NCBI GenBank assembly: GCA_003963005.1
Contig: RXJW01000050.1
Location: 1 to 45,042, forward strand
Length of the DNA stretch: 45,042 bases
DNA from: Burkholderiales bacterium
GTDB lineage: Bacteria; Pseudomonadota; Gammaproteobacteria; Burkholderiales; Burkholderiaceae_C
Direction: 5' to 3'
Made by a program: the position numbers and the translations under genes. The notes beneath the pieces were generated by a model, which saw only the letters and a list, made by a program, of their open reading frames with translations, did no database searches and was not told the DNA's origin. Below, piece after piece: positions 43,730-45,042 of this stretch. Positions within the stretch are counted from its first letter, which is position 1. Every line of letters begins with the position of its first letter.

Positions 43730-44884
43730 ATGCGTGACCTCTTCCTGCTCGACCCCGACCTCGTCTTCCTGAACCACGGCTCCTTCGGCGCCTGTCCGCG
43801 CGAGGTGCTGCAGGCCCAGCAGCGCTGGCAGCTGGAGATGGAGCGCAACCCGGTCGAGTTCCTCGGCCGGCGCTCGGCCGGGCTGCTCGCGGCAGCGCGG
43901 GACCGGCTGGCCGGCGCGTTGGGCGCGCAGGGGGCAGACCTCGTCTTCATGCCCAACGCCACGACCGGCGTGAATGTCGTCGCCCGCTCGCTGGCGCTGC
44001 AGCCGGGCGACGAGGTGCTGTCCACCGACCTGGAGTACGGCGCCTGCGACGCCACCTGGCAGCGGGTCTGCGAGGCCGCAGGCGCCACCTACCGGCGCCT
44101 GCCCATGCCGCTGCCGCTGGACCGCGAGGCCTTCGTGGCCCGGCTGCGTGAGGCGATCACGCCGCGCGCACGGCTGGTCTACTGCAGCCACATCACGTCC
44201 ACCACTGCCCTCATCCTGCCCGTGGAGGCCGTCTGCCGGATGGCGCGGGAGGCGGGCGTGCTTTCGCTGATCGACGGCGCCCATGCCCCGGGCCAGATCG
44301 ACCTGGACCTGACCGCCGTCGGCGCCGACTTCTACGTGGGCAACTGCCACAAGTGGCAATGCGCGCCCAAGGGGGCGGCCTTCCTGCACGCGGTGCCGGG
44401 CCAGCAGGCGGCGCTGCACGCCACCGTCACGAGCTGGGGCTATGCCGAGGGCACCGGCGGCCATGCCGGCTTCGAGGCCTACCTCGGCCACACGCCCTTC
44501 GAACGCCGCCTGCAATGGCAGGGCACGCGCGACCTCAGTGCCTGGCTCGCCGTGCCGGCAGCACTCGACTTCCAGCAGCGCCACGACTGGCCTGCCGTGC
44601 GCACCCGCTGCCACGCCCTGGCGCGGGCGGCGCTGCAAACGATGGTGGACCGCTTCGGCCTGCCGCCCCTCGGCGCCGACGACGACTGGGCGCAGATGGT
44701 GACGCTGCCCGTGCCCCCGCAGGACCCGGACGGGCTGAGGCAGCGGCTCTTCGAGGAGAGTGGCATCGAGATCCCCGTGACCTCGCACGCGGGCCGTGTC
44801 TTCGTGCGGCTCTCGGTGCAGGGGTACAACACGGAGGCGGAGGTCGCGCGGCTGTTGGAGGCGCCGGCGTTGCAGCAGGGCTGA
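43730..44884 (+). CDS. Class V aminotransferase (isopenicillin N epimerase-like)
   Basis: 384-residue PLP enzyme of the fold-type I, class V group. N-terminus FLNHGSFGACPREVL and RNPVEFLGRRS are typical of the isopenicillin N epimerase-like branch. The cofactor aspartate and histidine lie in LIDGAHAPGQIDLDL, and the Schiff-base lysine in YVGNCHKWQCAPKG. It is complete, 44 bases after the DUF1348 gene, and may still belong to the cyanate transcript or have its own promoter. The true substrate cannot be told; members include epimerases and cysteine-type lyases. Confidence 0.87.
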   Translation: MRDLFLLDPDLVFLNHGSFGACPREVLQAQQRWQLEMERNPVEFLGRRSAGLLAAARDRLAGALGAQGADLVFMPNATTGVNVVARSLALQPGDEVLSTDLEYGACDATWQRVCEAAGATYRRLPMPLPLDREAFVARLREAITPRARLVYCSHITSTTALILPVEAVCRMAREAGVLSLIDGAHAPGQIDLDLTAVGADFYVGNCHKWQCAPKGAAFLHAVPGQQAALHATVTSWGYAEGTGGHAGFEAYLGHTPFERRLQWQGTRDLSAWLAVPAALDFQQRHDWPAVRTRCHALARAALQTMVDRFGLPPLGADDDWAQMVTLPVPPQDPDGLRQRLFEESGIEIPVTSHAGRVFVRLSVQGYNTEAEVARLLEAPALQQG

Positions 44885-45042
44885 GGCCTGCTTCATGGGC
44901 GGTTCCTGCAGTCGATGACCTCACGGGCTGTAGCGCGTTGGTGGCGTGCCATGACTGGACCAGGCTGATCTCGGTCGTTCGCGGTGCGGGCTTGAGTGAC
45001 CGCGTTCGCCGAAAGCAGTCGCCTTACGCACCTGAGCAAACC
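44885..45042. other. Terminal 158 bases, no recognised gene
   Basis: No intrinsic terminator, repeat or known coding sequence was recognised. One minus-strand frame is open from the window edge to a TGA at 44893 (49 codons, ending DCRNRP). It has no recognisable family and could be the end of a gene starting beyond the window or chance. Confidence 0.4.

Overview
This 45 kb window is GC-rich chromosomal DNA. Its gene content points to a betaproteobacterium of the order Burkholderiales, most likely a Rubrivivax/Roseateles/Leptothrix-like member. The basis is the aspS-nudB-nuclease-clsB order, PEP-CTERM surface proteins, a 5-step hut pathway, HAE-1 RND efflux and a cyanate ABC/cyanase operon. 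The genus is inferred, because no rRNA is present. Genes are tightly packed with many 1-13 bp overlaps. No tRNA, rRNA, CRISPR, insertion sequence, phage or integrase was seen, and no gene-free stretch exceeds 300 bases.

Layout: (1) 2-4127, plus strand: the end of aspS with a strong terminator, an orphan CsgG-like lipoprotein, nudB, an EEP-family phosphodiesterase and a ClsB-type cardiolipin synthase. (2) 4148-5792, minus strand: a PEP-CTERM protein with a good sigma-54 promoter, and a periplasmic solute-binding protein interrupted by an in-frame TAG. (3) 5848-13769: a complete histidine-utilisation locus. hutUH diverges from hutCDIGF across one HutC operator embedded in overlapping promoters; HutF and HutG show the formimidoylglutamate deiminase / formylglutamate route. 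(4) 13827-15380: a chemoreceptor. (5) 15399-21707, minus strand: a TetR-outer membrane factor-adaptor-RND pump operon with a 22 bp palindrome at the promoter. (6) 21848-27635: an ReAV-type asparaginase, a second PEP-CTERM protein followed by two unknown secreted proteins, a TPR-GGDEF diguanylate cyclase and a DUF429 protein. (7) 27833-30923: a TonB-dependent receptor and a small zinc-motif protein. (8) 31047-33979: an alternative oxidase, translationally coupled to a CocE/NonD hydrolase and divergent from an NsrR-like Rrf2 regulator, with two NsrR-type boxes over the promoter. (9) 34171-36005: a PAS histidine kinase and a NarL-type response regulator. (10) 36013-38435, minus strand: an unusual pair made of a three-helix membrane protein and an M15-peptidase/GH75 fusion. 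(11) 38601-39386: a hydratase-family enzyme. (12) 39513-43686: cynA, cynB, cynD, cynS and an overlapping DUF1348 gene, with a 94 bp palindromic repeat inside the operon. (13) 43730-44884: a class V aminotransferase.

The most interesting points are the NsrR-alternative oxidase-hydrolase unit, the membrane protein/M15-GH75 operon, the palindromic element inserted between cynA and cynB, the nonsense codons in the solute-binding protein and in the original 5' end of clsB, and several regulators whose predicted promoters would give leaderless mRNAs.
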